Source: JBHELT01 sp046262935 (lineage in GTDB: Bacteria; Actinomycetota; CADDZG01; JAHWKV01). Taken from it: DNA of 22,937 bases. Both the position numbers and the translations under genes were made by a program. The stretch covers positions 1-22,937 of the forward strand of contig JBHELT010000082.1 of NCBI GenBank assembly GCA_046262935.1, in the 5' to 3' direction. The first letter of the stretch is position 1; each line of letters starts with the position of its first letter. The notes under the pieces are model-generated. The model did no database searches. It worked only from the letters and a program-made list of their open reading frames with translations, and was not told where the DNA came from. Shown here piece by piece: positions 1 to 8,108 of this stretch.

Positions 1-1878
1 GGTCACGGCCTCGGTCGACGCACCGCCGCCACCTCCGCCACCACCACCGCCCCCACCGCCCCCACCGCCCGAGAAACCGCCGCCGGAACCTGAAGAAGAT
101 GACATCGAAGAATGAGCGGCGGCCGAGAATGAGTTGAACGAAGAACTGAGTGCTCCTAGATCCGGCGCCATGGATCCTGATGCGCTGTAGAACCACAACG
201 GATACAAGCCGCGCCCATTGGTGCGCTGATACTCCGGACTCAACTTCTGCATCGTTTTGACAACCTCATCGGCAACGCCAAGCACAACCGCATACACCAG
301 GTAGCTCTCCCACATCGTTAAGGCTTCAACGGTTGCGTGTTTCATTTCCGAGAAGTCGAGTAAGAATCGGCGGAGGGCGTTCCACTCGGCGAACTGCGTT
401 GCCCCCTTTTTTGATCTGCGCTTGATGGTTGGACTGATCCCAAGCTGTATCGCTCCGCCGATGAGGGCTGCGACTCCGCCCAGGATGTGGATGCCCTGCG
501 GGTCTTTCGCGCCAAGGACGATCAACCCGACCCCTGCGAGGGCCACTAACGCTCCAACGAGGAAGTTGAGGATCATCATGGCTGTGCTCTTCTTCTCGAT
601 CCAATCTTCGGCGTCGGCGCGCGTCTTGACCGAGGCTTTGAACTCGCCGAACCAGGTGGCGAAACTGGAATGTGACTTGACATACGAAGACATGTCGGTG
701 TCGGTGACCTTACCGTCTTCACCGACAGTCTCGAAGGCCCACGTTATCAGCATCGATTCGAAATCGGCGAGGGAACCGTCTACCGGCTTGACTCGTTCGA
801 ACAGATGGATCTTCTTGTCGCGGAAGAGGTGATCCTCGGTGGTTTGCGTGATCCTCAGATATCCGCGCCGCGCGAGGTCCATGAAAGTCGCGGTCATGTC
901 GTCAACGGTTGTCCGGCCGAACCTGAAGATCAGGCCCGCAACCGCGGGAGGATAATCCTGCGGGATCTCGCGCACGTAGTCGCCGACATCGATGTCGTAT
1001 TCCTTGCCATACCTGAAGAACAGAACCATGGCCATGGCGATCGCGAAGATGCCGAGCGCGACGCCGACGATGAGACCCAAGATTTCGAGGGCCTTCGCGC
1101 GTGCTCGTCTTGCATTGGCCTGCTTTGCGAACCCTGCCTCTTCCTTGCCTGCGTCTGTCAAACGCGCTCCGGAGGAGCGAGGTGCCTCGGGCACCAAACT
1201 GCTTGGGAACAAAGCCCTCACCTCGAGAAACGTTCGCGGCGGCACGATGGGTGCGGTCGCTTGGATGTGTGTTGCGTCGAGGGCATGGATCTCCCCAGAA
1301 AGGGGGCCGTGAGCGAACACTTTCATCTGGGGGAACGTGGCGCCCGGTGGGGGAAGCGCGATCGAAACGCTTACGTCGTTGGAATCGACATCCCACCCCG
1401 AGCCTATGAACTGCCAGTAGAGCTCCGCGGTGTCATCCCACTGTACGACCGCCCTTTGAACTCTGTAACGCAGCGTGAAGGTTCTATCTTGGTTAGACGA
1501 CCGGTGATACCAAGTAACACGCAGGGCGCCGTTGGATGGATCGACATGGAATGTGTTGGGCGTTCGGATGGGATCCCTGTCGGCCTCGGTTGCGAGCCGG
1601 TACTGTTGCTCGTCTTCAGACACTGAGATGTTGGTGTAGTCCCATCTCGCGGACGTGGTCAGGTCGACGAATGCTCTGCTGAAACTTCCAACAAAGTGAT
1701 ACGTCCTGTCTTCGGAGATGTCCATCGACCCATCAGGACTCACGATCGCGGTGATGCGTACATGCGAGAAGTTGAAACTCTTGGTTGTTGCTGATGCAGT
1801 GCCGGACCCGATAGCCATGGCGCAGCAGACGATCAGCAGCATCAAGCCGCACTTTGGTCCTGTCCATGACCTGTTCAC
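1..1878 (-). CDS. DUF2207 family membrane protein, exported N-terminal domain (C-terminus cut by window edge)
   Basis: The frame is open for 626 codons from a GTG at 1878 to the window edge, with no stop, so the extreme C-terminus is missing. Residues 1-30 form a signal peptide: basic start, hydrophobic core with LMLLIV, then SGTASA. An extracytoplasmic beta-rich domain of about 230 residues follows, then a membrane segment at about 263-288. A cytoplasmic winged-helix-like part contains DLARRGYLRI. A hydrophobic hairpin lies at about 433-480, and a Ser/Gly-rich tail ends in GGGFS followed by 16 glycines. This layout and the poly-Gly tail are typical of DUF2207 (YciQ-like) proteins, whose function is unknown. 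The GTG shares GTGA (1875-1878) with the stop of the M28 peptidase gene, so this is the last visible gene of the mce operon. The family call is from layout and memory; no catalytic residues are apparent. Confidence 0.8.
   Translation of the reverse strand, partial: MNRSWTGPKCGLMLLIVCCAMAIGSGTASATTKSFNFSHVRITAIVSPDGSMDISEDRTYHFVGSFSRAFVDLTTSARWDYTNISVSEDEQQYRLATEADRDPIRTPNTFHVDPSNGALRVTWYHRSSNQDRTFTLRYRVQRAVVQWDDTAELYWQFIGSGWDVDSNDVSVSIALPPPGATFPQMKVFAHGPLSGEIHALDATHIQATAPIVPPRTFLEVRALFPSSLVPEAPRSSGARLTDAGKEEAGFAKQANARRARAKALEILGLIVGVALGIFAIAMAMVLFFRYGKEYDIDVGDYVREIPQDYPPAVAGLIFRFGRTTVDDMTATFMDLARRGYLRITQTTEDHLFRDKKIHLFERVKPVDGSLADFESMLITWAFETVGEDGKVTDTDMSSYVKSHSSFATWFGEFKASVKTRADAEDWIEKKSTAMMILNFLVGALVALAGVGLIVLGAKDPQGIHILGGVAALIGGAIQLGISPTIKRRSKKGATQFAEWNALRRFLLDFSEMKHATVEALTMWESYLVYAVVLGVADEVVKTMQKLSPEYQRTNGRGLYPLWFYSASGSMAPDLGALSSSFNSFSAAAHSSMSSSSGSGGGFSGGGGGGGGGGGGGGGGASTEAVT
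22..84 (-). repeat. Low-complexity glycine-codon tract
   Basis: On the plus strand this is a run of ccacc/ccgcc units. On the coding strand it encodes GGGFS followed by 16 consecutive glycines, using a mixture of GGC, GGT, GGG and GGA codons. It lies inside the DUF2207 reading frame. Such tails are common in that family, so I read it as coding low complexity and not as an independent repeat. Confidence 0.8.
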
Positions 1879-3038
1879 GCTTGGTCGTCGAACCTCTTGA
1901 GCAGGCGCATCGTGAACTCGAAACATCGGTCGAGTGCTGCTTCGTCGAGGTTGTCGTAGGTGTCAGTTGGCCAATGCCAGTTCGGTAGAGTCCCCTGATT
2001 GGTCAGCGCCATGATCGACATCACTTCGAAGCCTTGGAGCGCGGCGGCGTCGGTATCGAGTCCCGCAGTTCGCCATTCGCCCGATGAGGCCTCGAGGGCA
2101 GGGGCGTCATCGGCTACCGATCCTGCGAGCCGCACCAGGGTGTGGCCGGCTTCAACGGGACTTAGCATCCCCGATCGCGTGATCACCTTAAGAGAAGTTT
2201 CAGGCCCGGCTACGCTGTCTAGACCTACGAAGCAGGCGTCCTCGAGTTCATTGGAGTGTCTCTCGAGGAATGCCTGCATGCCGATCAGGCCCGACTCTTC
2301 GCAGCCCGTTACCAGGAACCAAACCTCTGTGTTCGCGAGTGGCTGGGCAGCAAGTTCCTCGGCAACGGCGAGAAGGACTCCAACCCCACTTGCATCGTCA
2401 TTCGCCCCATCTACATCGATGCCGCGTGCTTCGCGTTCGATCAAGAGTCCCAGGGTGGTTCCGAGCACCGGAGCGGCGATGGCGCAAATGGATCGACGCA
2501 GAGCCCGAGGCATCAACCATGCCGCGGTCGCGGCGATCGCGGCCCATGTTCCCTTCAAGACATTGCCTCTGAACTCGGGGGCGTTCTTCGGTGAGAATGC
2601 GAGACCGCTTCGCGATGAATCGACATGCGCGGTTAGTACCAAACGGGCGACGGGGGCCGATGTGGATGTGGCGACAGCAAGGATGTTCTGAGAAGCCTTC
2701 CGGGAAAGTGATCGCGAAACCGGTCGCCACCTCCCGGTGTTCTCGCCGACGTATGCCGCAAGGGCTGCGGCACTGATGGCGGATCCCAGGAGCCGGGATG
2801 GTTTCTTGCGTGTACCCATCAATGTGCCACCGAACAGGGCCGCCACGATGGGGATGTAGATATCCGAGAATGTTCGGGGACCCCCAAAAGGCTCGGTGCG
2901 CGTTTGATAGCCCACCTGCTCTAGCACCTCCGCGCAGTAACGCGCTGCGACGGCCTCTGAAGACGAAGCCGGTGGCCGGGGGCCGATCTCTACCGCGAGA
3001 TGATGTACATGCTTGGCGGCACTCGATGATCCCTTCAC
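1875..3038 (-). CDS. M28-family zinc metallopeptidase, probably membrane-associated
   Basis: This is a predicted co-catalytic di-zinc aminopeptidase/carboxypeptidase of peptidase family M28. In the 387-residue product the ligand and base motifs are TAHVDS (H138), GANDDASG (D214), GCEESGL (E247 and E248), GLDSVAG (D274) and NWHWPTD (H355). All five metal or catalytic positions are therefore present. Unusually, H138 and D214 are 76 residues apart, while about ten is usual; the extra stretch contains hydrophobic segments near 163-175 and 184-200. Others lie near 60-75 and 82-97. This suggests a membrane-bound form. The GTG at 3038 makes a GTGA overlap with the upstream stop and is preferred to the ATG at 3065, which would overlap it by 31 nt. 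The gene sits between the Mce-associated gene and the DUF2207 gene. Its substrate is unknown. Confidence 0.85.
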   Translation of the reverse strand: MKGSSSAAKHVHHLAVEIGPRPPASSSEAVAARYCAEVLEQVGYQTRTEPFGGPRTFSDIYIPIVAALFGGTLMGTRKKPSRLLGSAISAAALAAYVGENTGRWRPVSRSLSRKASQNILAVATSTSAPVARLVLTAHVDSSRSGLAFSPKNAPEFRGNVLKGTWAAIAATAAWLMPRALRRSICAIAAPVLGTTLGLLIEREARGIDVDGANDDASGVGVLLAVAEELAAQPLANTEVWFLVTGCEESGLIGMQAFLERHSNELEDACFVGLDSVAGPETSLKVITRSGMLSPVEAGHTLVRLAGSVADDAPALEASSGEWRTAGLDTDAAALQGFEVMSIMALTNQGTLPNWHWPTDTYDNLDEAALDRCFEFTMRLLKRFDDQA

Positions 3039-3577
3039 AGTACGGTCACCGAATCGATCCGCCACCCTTTTGTGGTCTTGACCAACGTGAGTTCGATGCG
3101 GTTACGTTCCGTCTCGGGCTGTGGTTTGGAAGAATTGGAGACAGTCTTATCGACCACGACGAAAGCCGTTGCAGCATCGCCATTCAGCGACTCGACGTTC
3201 ACCGATGCAACCTGGCCCCTTGAACTTGCCTTCGTTTCGTCGAGCCGCCTTGCGAACGCGCCGCCGCCCGAGATATCAGCGAACTCCTTGCGGAACTTCC
3301 CCGTGGACAGAGCCTGAACCCGCTTGTCGTATGAGCCATCGGAGTAAGCGTAAGTTGTCAGTTCGGTGACGAACCGTTTTGCGGTCGATGCGACATCAGC
3401 GCTTTCTTGTTTCGAAACCGTGCTTAGGAATAAGCGGTACGACGTGAATCCAACGGCAGCTGTGGCGACCACAGCCCAGAAAACCAGGAATGCGACCCAT
3501 GTCCTTCGCGCGGGCCTGCTGACCATCGATGAGGTCGTGGCAGTTGTTCCATCCGCCTCTTGCGCTTCGGCTTCCAT
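3035..3577 (-). CDS. Mce-associated membrane protein (Mas-like)
   Basis: The product is a 180-residue protein with the usual layout of Mce-associated proteins. It has a short polar, Thr/Ser-rich cytoplasmic N-terminus, one membrane helix at about 26-50 starting after RPARRTW, and an extracytoplasmic domain of about 130 residues that resembles the NTF2-like/VirB8-like fold of the family. It ends in KGWRIDSVTVL, a strand seen at the end of many such domains. In mycobacteria these proteins are thought to stabilise or assist Mce complexes. The ATG at 3577 shares one base with the mceF stop (TGATG). An in-frame GTG directly before it, at 3580, would give a GTGA overlap, and a further ATG at 3607 would overlap mceF by 31 nt. 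Position directly after mceF is the classic place for this gene. Confidence 0.85.
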   Translation of the reverse strand: MEAEAQEADGTTATTSSMVSRPARRTWVAFLVFWAVVATAAVGFTSYRLFLSTVSKQESADVASTAKRFVTELTTYAYSDGSYDKRVQALSTGKFRKEFADISGGGAFARRLDETKASSRGQVASVNVESLNGDAATAFVVVDKTVSNSSKPQPETERNRIELTLVKTTKGWRIDSVTVL

Positions 3578-4755
3578 CACGGTCCTGTCTCGTAGATCTT
3601 GGTCCATGACGGATCGATATGTTCATCGGCGCCGCCCTGGGGCGACGATTTTGTCACGGGGTGGGGTACTGCGTACGCGTGCGCGGGCGGATCGGCACCA
3701 GCGGGTTCGGGACTGCAGTTGAAAGTCGGTGATGGATCAGGATGGGTCGTGTCGGTTATCGGCTTCTCGGGCCGGTTGACGCCGATGTACGTGCACGCGG
3801 GCCCATCGCCCGAGCCATTCTGTACCAGATCGAACAAGAAGAAGGGGGCCTGGTAAGCCTCATAAACATCGGCGAAGAAGGGGCCGAGGTACTTGAGAGT
3901 CATGTCGAGGTCCGGCAGATAGGCATTTTCCAATCGCGTCACCGTTCCTAGATCAGAAACCAGAGCGTCGATCTGGGACTCGCGACTCTTCAGCAGCGCT
4001 AAGATCTGTGCGTCCAGGATCTTGGTCGAATCCAGTGTCTTCTCGAGTTCGGTGCGGCGCTTGGCGAGTGATGCCGATACCACCGCGAGCGATCCAGCCG
4101 CTGACACGAAATCGTCTTTGGCTGAGTCGAACGCATCTTGAAGCGATGCGGCTGCACTTATCCCCGACTTGATCTCGGCTTGCCTGCTCGCCCCTATCGC
4201 CGTCAACGTGTCGAGAGCGAGGAGGAGGTCCTTCAAGTCCTGGCCATGCCCTCGCAGCCCTTGCCCCAACTCGTGGATCACCCCGCCGAGGGCGTGAGGA
4301 TCGACCGACTTAAGGACAGCATCCAATTCGCGCAGAAGGTCTTCGGTTTGGATGGGGATAGAGGTTCTCTCGATCGGAATGACGGCCCCCGGCTGCAAGG
4401 ATGGCCCTCGGTTGGTTGTTGGTAGTAGATCTATGAACTGCTCACCGACTGCGCTCTTATAGAGGACGCGCGCCCTGATGCCGGCGGCGGGAAACTTAAA
4501 TCGCGATTCGATGACCATGTCTATCTTCACCGCATGCTCGATGAGACTCATGTTGGCAACGCGACCAACCTGCACACCGCGGTAAGTCACTTCTTGATTG
4601 GTGAAGACTCCACCAGCCTCTGGGAATATGGCCGAGATGGTATAGGTGCTCCCGAAGACGGTTGGTAGTACCTGAACGGCGAGAACCGAGAACAAGAGTG
4701 CGGCCGCGACACCGAAGGCGATGGCATTTATGAGAACCCTTCTAGTGATCCTCAT
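3577..4755 (-). CDS. mceF: MCE family protein, position F (MceF-like)
   Basis: This is the sixth substrate-binding MCE subunit of the operon, 392 residues long. An N-terminal membrane helix at about 8-32 is followed by the MCE domain at about 37-115, with the typical VTYRGVQVGRV and VGEQFIDLLP strands. A long alpha-helical, coiled-coil-prone region (about 130-310) is thought to build the tunnel or needle in Mce complexes. The C-terminal tail is rich in Pro, Asp and His and contains two cysteines (PACTY and FNCSP) that could form a disulfide. The start is set by the ATGA overlap with the preceding gene (4752-4755); the reading frame is open further upstream, but that part is antisense-like, Arg-rich sequence inside the preceding gene. 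Assignment as F is by operon position. Confidence 0.9.
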   Translation of the reverse strand: MRITRRVLINAIAFGVAAALLFSVLAVQVLPTVFGSTYTISAIFPEAGGVFTNQEVTYRGVQVGRVANMSLIEHAVKIDMVIESRFKFPAAGIRARVLYKSAVGEQFIDLLPTTNRGPSLQPGAVIPIERTSIPIQTEDLLRELDAVLKSVDPHALGGVIHELGQGLRGHGQDLKDLLLALDTLTAIGASRQAEIKSGISAAASLQDAFDSAKDDFVSAAGSLAVVSASLAKRRTELEKTLDSTKILDAQILALLKSRESQIDALVSDLGTVTRLENAYLPDLDMTLKYLGPFFADVYEAYQAPFFLFDLVQNGSGDGPACTYIGVNRPEKPITDTTHPDPSPTFNCSPEPAGADPPAHAYAVPHPVTKSSPQGGADEHIDPSWTKIYETGP

Positions 4756-5780
4756 GAGTGCGGTCCCCAGATGAGATCGCGCAGCTTTGAGGGCGCGTTT
4801 TTCAACGAAGGCACCGACGAAGTCCCAACTCCATATGCGCGCGGGCCCGAGTTGGCATTCTCGGCGACGGTGTCGAGTTGCACGTACCAACCCGGGATCG
4901 CCTCGGGCCACTTCTGGGTGAATCGACTGAGCGCGCTAAGGCTCTGTTCGATCTCGTTGGTTCTTGTCATCACCTGATCCAGGACCGCCCGCAGATCTTT
5001 CAGTGCCCGGTCCGATGAGTCGGTCGTTGCCTGCGAGTACTGCGATGCCGCAGACGCGAACCGGCTGAGCGAATCGACTAAGCGGCCAAGATCCTTCTGC
5101 TGGTCTGAAAGGACCTGCGTTGCGCGCGCTGTGGAATCGATGGCCGAGCCAAGCGAAACCGGGTCGGCGCTCAGTGATGCGAACGCAGTGTTGAGATTGT
5201 CAACTGCGGTCGCGATCTCGCCTGAGTGCGGTGCGATCGTATCGGTGAGTGTTCGAAGGCGGGCGAACACATCACCCAAAGCCTGCTCCTTGCCGCGAAC
5301 GATCGATGCGGCAGAACCCACGAAAGTTCCCAGATCGCCGACGTCGCCCCCTTCGAGGATGGATCCCAGCCTCTGCAGAACGTCATCGAGGCCGGGGACC
5401 CTGGCGGTGTGTTCAACAGGGATGACTTGCCCATTCGAAAGGCGTCCGTTCGAGGTTTCATCCGCAGGCACCGCCAGATCGATGAACTTCTCGCCGAGCA
5501 AAGACGTTGATCTGATCTCTGCCCTCACGTTTTCAGGGAGATCGGCTTTGCCATCGAGCATCAGGGTCACCTTTGCCTTGTAGCCATCGAGCCTTATCGA
5601 TTCCACCCGCCCAACGCGAACATCCGAAGATTGAACATTGGCAAGCGCAACAAGACCTCCGACATCCTCGAAGATCGCGCTCACTCTCATTGCCTGTTTG
5701 TCCCGACCGCACCCCGTGATCGCAACGAGCGAGATGGCCGAGCAGATGACGAGCGAGGAGATCTTGCATCGGAAGTTCAT
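4752..5780 (-). CDS. mceE: MCE family lipoprotein, position E (MceE/LprK-like)
   Basis: This 342-residue MCE subunit has a lipoprotein signal peptide. A short basic N-terminus and hydrophobic core end in the lipobox ITGC, making C24 the likely lipidated residue. The other five MCE proteins here have uncleaved-looking N-terminal helices. The fifth MCE gene of actinobacterial mce operons is known to encode the lipoprotein (LprK in the Mce1 operon), which fits exactly. The MCE domain spans about 31-110 (VRVGRVESI, LLGEKFIDL). Helical segments run from about 130 to 300, and the short tail ends in WGPHS. Start and stop are both in 4-nt ATGA overlaps, with mceD at 5777-5780 and with mceF at 4752-4755. 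Confidence 0.92.
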   Translation of the reverse strand: MNFRCKISSLVICSAISLVAITGCGRDKQAMRVSAIFEDVGGLVALANVQSSDVRVGRVESIRLDGYKAKVTLMLDGKADLPENVRAEIRSTSLLGEKFIDLAVPADETSNGRLSNGQVIPVEHTARVPGLDDVLQRLGSILEGGDVGDLGTFVGSAASIVRGKEQALGDVFARLRTLTDTIAPHSGEIATAVDNLNTAFASLSADPVSLGSAIDSTARATQVLSDQQKDLGRLVDSLSRFASAASQYSQATTDSSDRALKDLRAVLDQVMTRTNEIEQSLSALSRFTQKWPEAIPGWYVQLDTVAENANSGPRAYGVGTSSVPSLKNAPSKLRDLIWGPHS

Positions 5781-7093
5781 CTGACTCTCCCTAACAGGTG
5801 AGCGATGGCTGCCCCGATGCGAACGAACCAGGATTCCGCCGAGTTAGTGAGTGCTTCTCGTCGGATGTGGGCCACTGGCTCTGCGATCGGGCCATCCCCA
5901 GCAGCGATGATCCTTAGAAGGGGAGGCGTCGTGACCGTCACCGATGGTTGCGGTGAAGGACCGAGGAGATCTGTCGGCGTTGCGGAAGGTTTTGGTACCG
6001 CAGATGTGAACGGTGACCGAGTTGCCGGGCTCGCAGCACCGGTCGACGTGCCCCTGAACAGCGGAAGCAGCGCACAAACGCTGGGGCACATTCCGTAATG
6101 CACGTCGCGGACATCGAGATGGGTGGGACCGGTGTTCTGTGAATCGCGGGGATGGCTTACGCCATCGGCGGAATGGGAGGGCCGACCCGACTCGTACTCT
6201 CCGCCATTTCCAAGTACGGGCAGCCAGTCGTTGGCCATTATCAAAGAGTCTTGATGCCGTAGGGCAGCCTGGGTAGTGTTCGACACGGTCGAAAGATCCG
6301 ACTCGAGGTCAGATCGATGATCCCTTACCAACTTACCGAGTTCGGTGGTCAGGCTGGCCAGGTTAGACAGTGTTCCTTCCAAAGAAGATTGCTCTTGGGC
6401 GATCGCTCCAACCGAACGAGCAAGGTGGGTGCTAAGCGTTGCGATGTCAGAGCCTCGCGCCGACAGAGCCTCAAGGACATGAGTTAGGTGAACAACAACG
6501 CCATCGAGATGTATCGCTTTATCGGCGACGACTCCACCGATAGTTCCAGCACCACCCAGTGTCTTACTGAGGTCGCCTCCGGTGCCTTTCAGCGCATCGT
6601 TCAGATTGTTGATAGCGCTTCCAAGCGCACCCGGATCGGTCTTATTGCCGGCTTCAACTGCGTCCAGGAACTTCTTCAGGCTGGCGAGCAGATCATCGAG
6701 TTCCACTGGTATCGAGGTGCGTGAGGTGCCAATCACATCGCCGCTGATAAGCCGCGGACCTCCTTTATATGGAGGCGAGAGTTGTATGTATCTGTCGGAT
6801 ATCAAAGATATGGGCACGATGGTTGCGGTAGCGCGTTTGGGGACCCCGACGTTCGATGCGATCTGCATGACCACTCGGACCGATGTTCCTTGGGGCTCAA
6901 CGCTGACCACCTTGCCGACTGCAACCCCCAGCACTCTGACGTCGGAACGAACGAAGAGTCCTATGGTCTTTTCGAAGTAAGCGGTTACCCGGTATGTGTT
7001 GTTTTCAGAACGCGGCGAGAAGGTAAGGCTGCTTATGCCCGCGAGCAAAAGGGCACTGATGGCGGTAGCCAGGACCCTCGAACGCGCCCTCAT
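5777..7093 (-). CDS. mceD: MCE family protein, position D (MceD-like) with Pro/Ser/Thr-rich tail
   Basis: This is a 438-residue MCE subunit. It has an N-terminal membrane helix or signal (about 5-25), an MCE domain at about 33-112 (VRVLGVAVGKVVSV and SDRYIQLSPPY) and a helical coiled-coil-prone region to about 290. Two close cysteines (MCPSVC) follow. The C-terminal extension, about 340-395, is rich in Pro, Ser and Thr and resembles a flexible wall-spanning linker. It ends in a short hydrophobic or amphipathic segment containing FVRIGAAIAHLLG. Pro-rich tails are known in MceC/MceD-type proteins of mycobacteria. Both ends lie in ATGA overlaps (7090-7093 with mceC, 5777-5780 with mceE). The letter is by gene order. 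Confidence 0.9.
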   Translation of the reverse strand: MRARSRVLATAISALLLAGISSLTFSPRSENNTYRVTAYFEKTIGLFVRSDVRVLGVAVGKVVSVEPQGTSVRVVMQIASNVGVPKRATATIVPISLISDRYIQLSPPYKGGPRLISGDVIGTSRTSIPVELDDLLASLKKFLDAVEAGNKTDPGALGSAINNLNDALKGTGGDLSKTLGGAGTIGGVVADKAIHLDGVVVHLTHVLEALSARGSDIATLSTHLARSVGAIAQEQSSLEGTLSNLASLTTELGKLVRDHRSDLESDLSTVSNTTQAALRHQDSLIMANDWLPVLGNGGEYESGRPSHSADGVSHPRDSQNTGPTHLDVRDVHYGMCPSVCALLPLFRGTSTGAASPATRSPFTSAVPKPSATPTDLLGPSPQPSVTVTTPPLLRIIAAGDGPIAEPVAHIRREALTNSAESWFVRIGAAIAHLLGRVR

Positions 7094-8094
7094 TTGGCGT
7101 TGGCCGAATCACATGAGACAGGATCGTTCGGTGGTGCCCCCGAACCGGTGATGCTTCCATTCACAGAATCGATGGATACGATGCAGATGTTGGCCCAGCG
7201 TCCGGTCCAGAAAACCCGACCGAAAGATTGGGTGGTTGGGCCGGCGAGAGCGATGGCTTTCTCTAGCTCACCGAGGTCTTTGTCGATGATGAGCAGCGTT
7301 GTGTGCAGATCCTTCAACACTGCATCGAGCTCGGGATGCCTATCTTTCAACAGTCCTGAGAGTGACCCTGTCAATAGATCAGTGTTGCGCAACAGATCCT
7401 GAACGATCGCTCTTCGGCGGTCGAGGACCTGAGTAAGTTTGTTGGCGTTCGACAGCAAGGTCTGGATCTGCGGAGCCGACGAATCGAGGGCCGCAAGCAA
7501 GTCATCACCCTTGGTTGCGAGTGCGGAGAGTGCGTCGGTCTGCGACGCTATGGCCGAGGTCACTTTGCCCGCACCGGCCAGGGCAGATGCGAGGTTTCGG
7601 CTCGGGTCGTTGGCAAGGTTGGCGAGAGCCCTGAAGCCCTCATTCAGTTGTTTAGCGTCTATCTCGGATAGGAGGCCCACGGTGTTGTTGGAGACGTCAT
7701 AGACCTCGAATGGAACCCTGGTCTTCTCCAGACGGATCGTCGAGCCCGGTTCGAGTGGAGCGCCTTTGCCAGTGGCATCGATCCCCACGAACTTGGTTCC
7801 TAGGATCGTAGATAAGCCTATCTCTGCGGTTGCATCGCGAGGAATGATCGCTGAGTTGTCGATCGACATCGATACCAGAACACGATCCGATGCCAGGCGT
7901 ACATCTTCGACCGTCCCGATCTTCACCCCTGCGACCCTTACCTCATTGCCAGCAGCGATCCCCGAGGCGTCGGAAAACTCCGCATCTAAGCGATAAGAAT
8001 GAGAGACGAATGGGATCTTGTTGAGTCCGAACGCGAGCCCGAGCAGCAAACCGATGCCCGCCAGCGATGCGGCTCCGATCTTCAGCGGGTTCAT
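7090..8094 (-). CDS. mceC: MCE family protein, position C (MceC-like)
   Basis: This is a 334-residue MCE subunit. Its start MNPLKIG precedes a membrane helix (about 5-25) and the MCE domain (about 34-112; VRVAGVKIGTVEDV, LGTKFVGID). A helical region follows, then a C-terminal block containing WTGRWANICIV that resembles the equivalent block of the neighbouring mceB product (GEWANLYVF). I chose the ATG at 8094, which lies 14 nt after the mceB stop and has purine-rich AGAGAG directly before it. The frame extends upstream to 8271 but would overlap mceB by more than 160 nt with Arg-rich, non-MCE sequence. This is one of the few junctions in the operon without a start/stop overlap. Confidence 0.9.
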   Translation of the reverse strand: MNPLKIGAASLAGIGLLLGLAFGLNKIPFVSHSYRLDAEFSDASGIAAGNEVRVAGVKIGTVEDVRLASDRVLVSMSIDNSAIIPRDATAEIGLSTILGTKFVGIDATGKGAPLEPGSTIRLEKTRVPFEVYDVSNNTVGLLSEIDAKQLNEGFRALANLANDPSRNLASALAGAGKVTSAIASQTDALSALATKGDDLLAALDSSAPQIQTLLSNANKLTQVLDRRRAIVQDLLRNTDLLTGSLSGLLKDRHPELDAVLKDLHTTLLIIDKDLGELEKAIALAGPTTQSFGRVFWTGRWANICIVSIDSVNGSITGSGAPPNDPVSCDSANAK

Positions 8095-8108
8095 CTCTCT
8101 GAACGAGA

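Noticed and set aside
422..1626. Two overlapping plus-strand open frames (422-832 and 805-1626)
   Set aside because: They are antisense to the DUF2207 gene, whose frame shows a signal peptide, helices and family layout. The plus-strand products have no recognisable domain.
1999..2691. Plus-strand open frame of 230 codons
   Set aside because: It is antisense to the M28 peptidase, which has all metal-ligand motifs. The product is Ser/Ala/Arg-rich shadow sequence.
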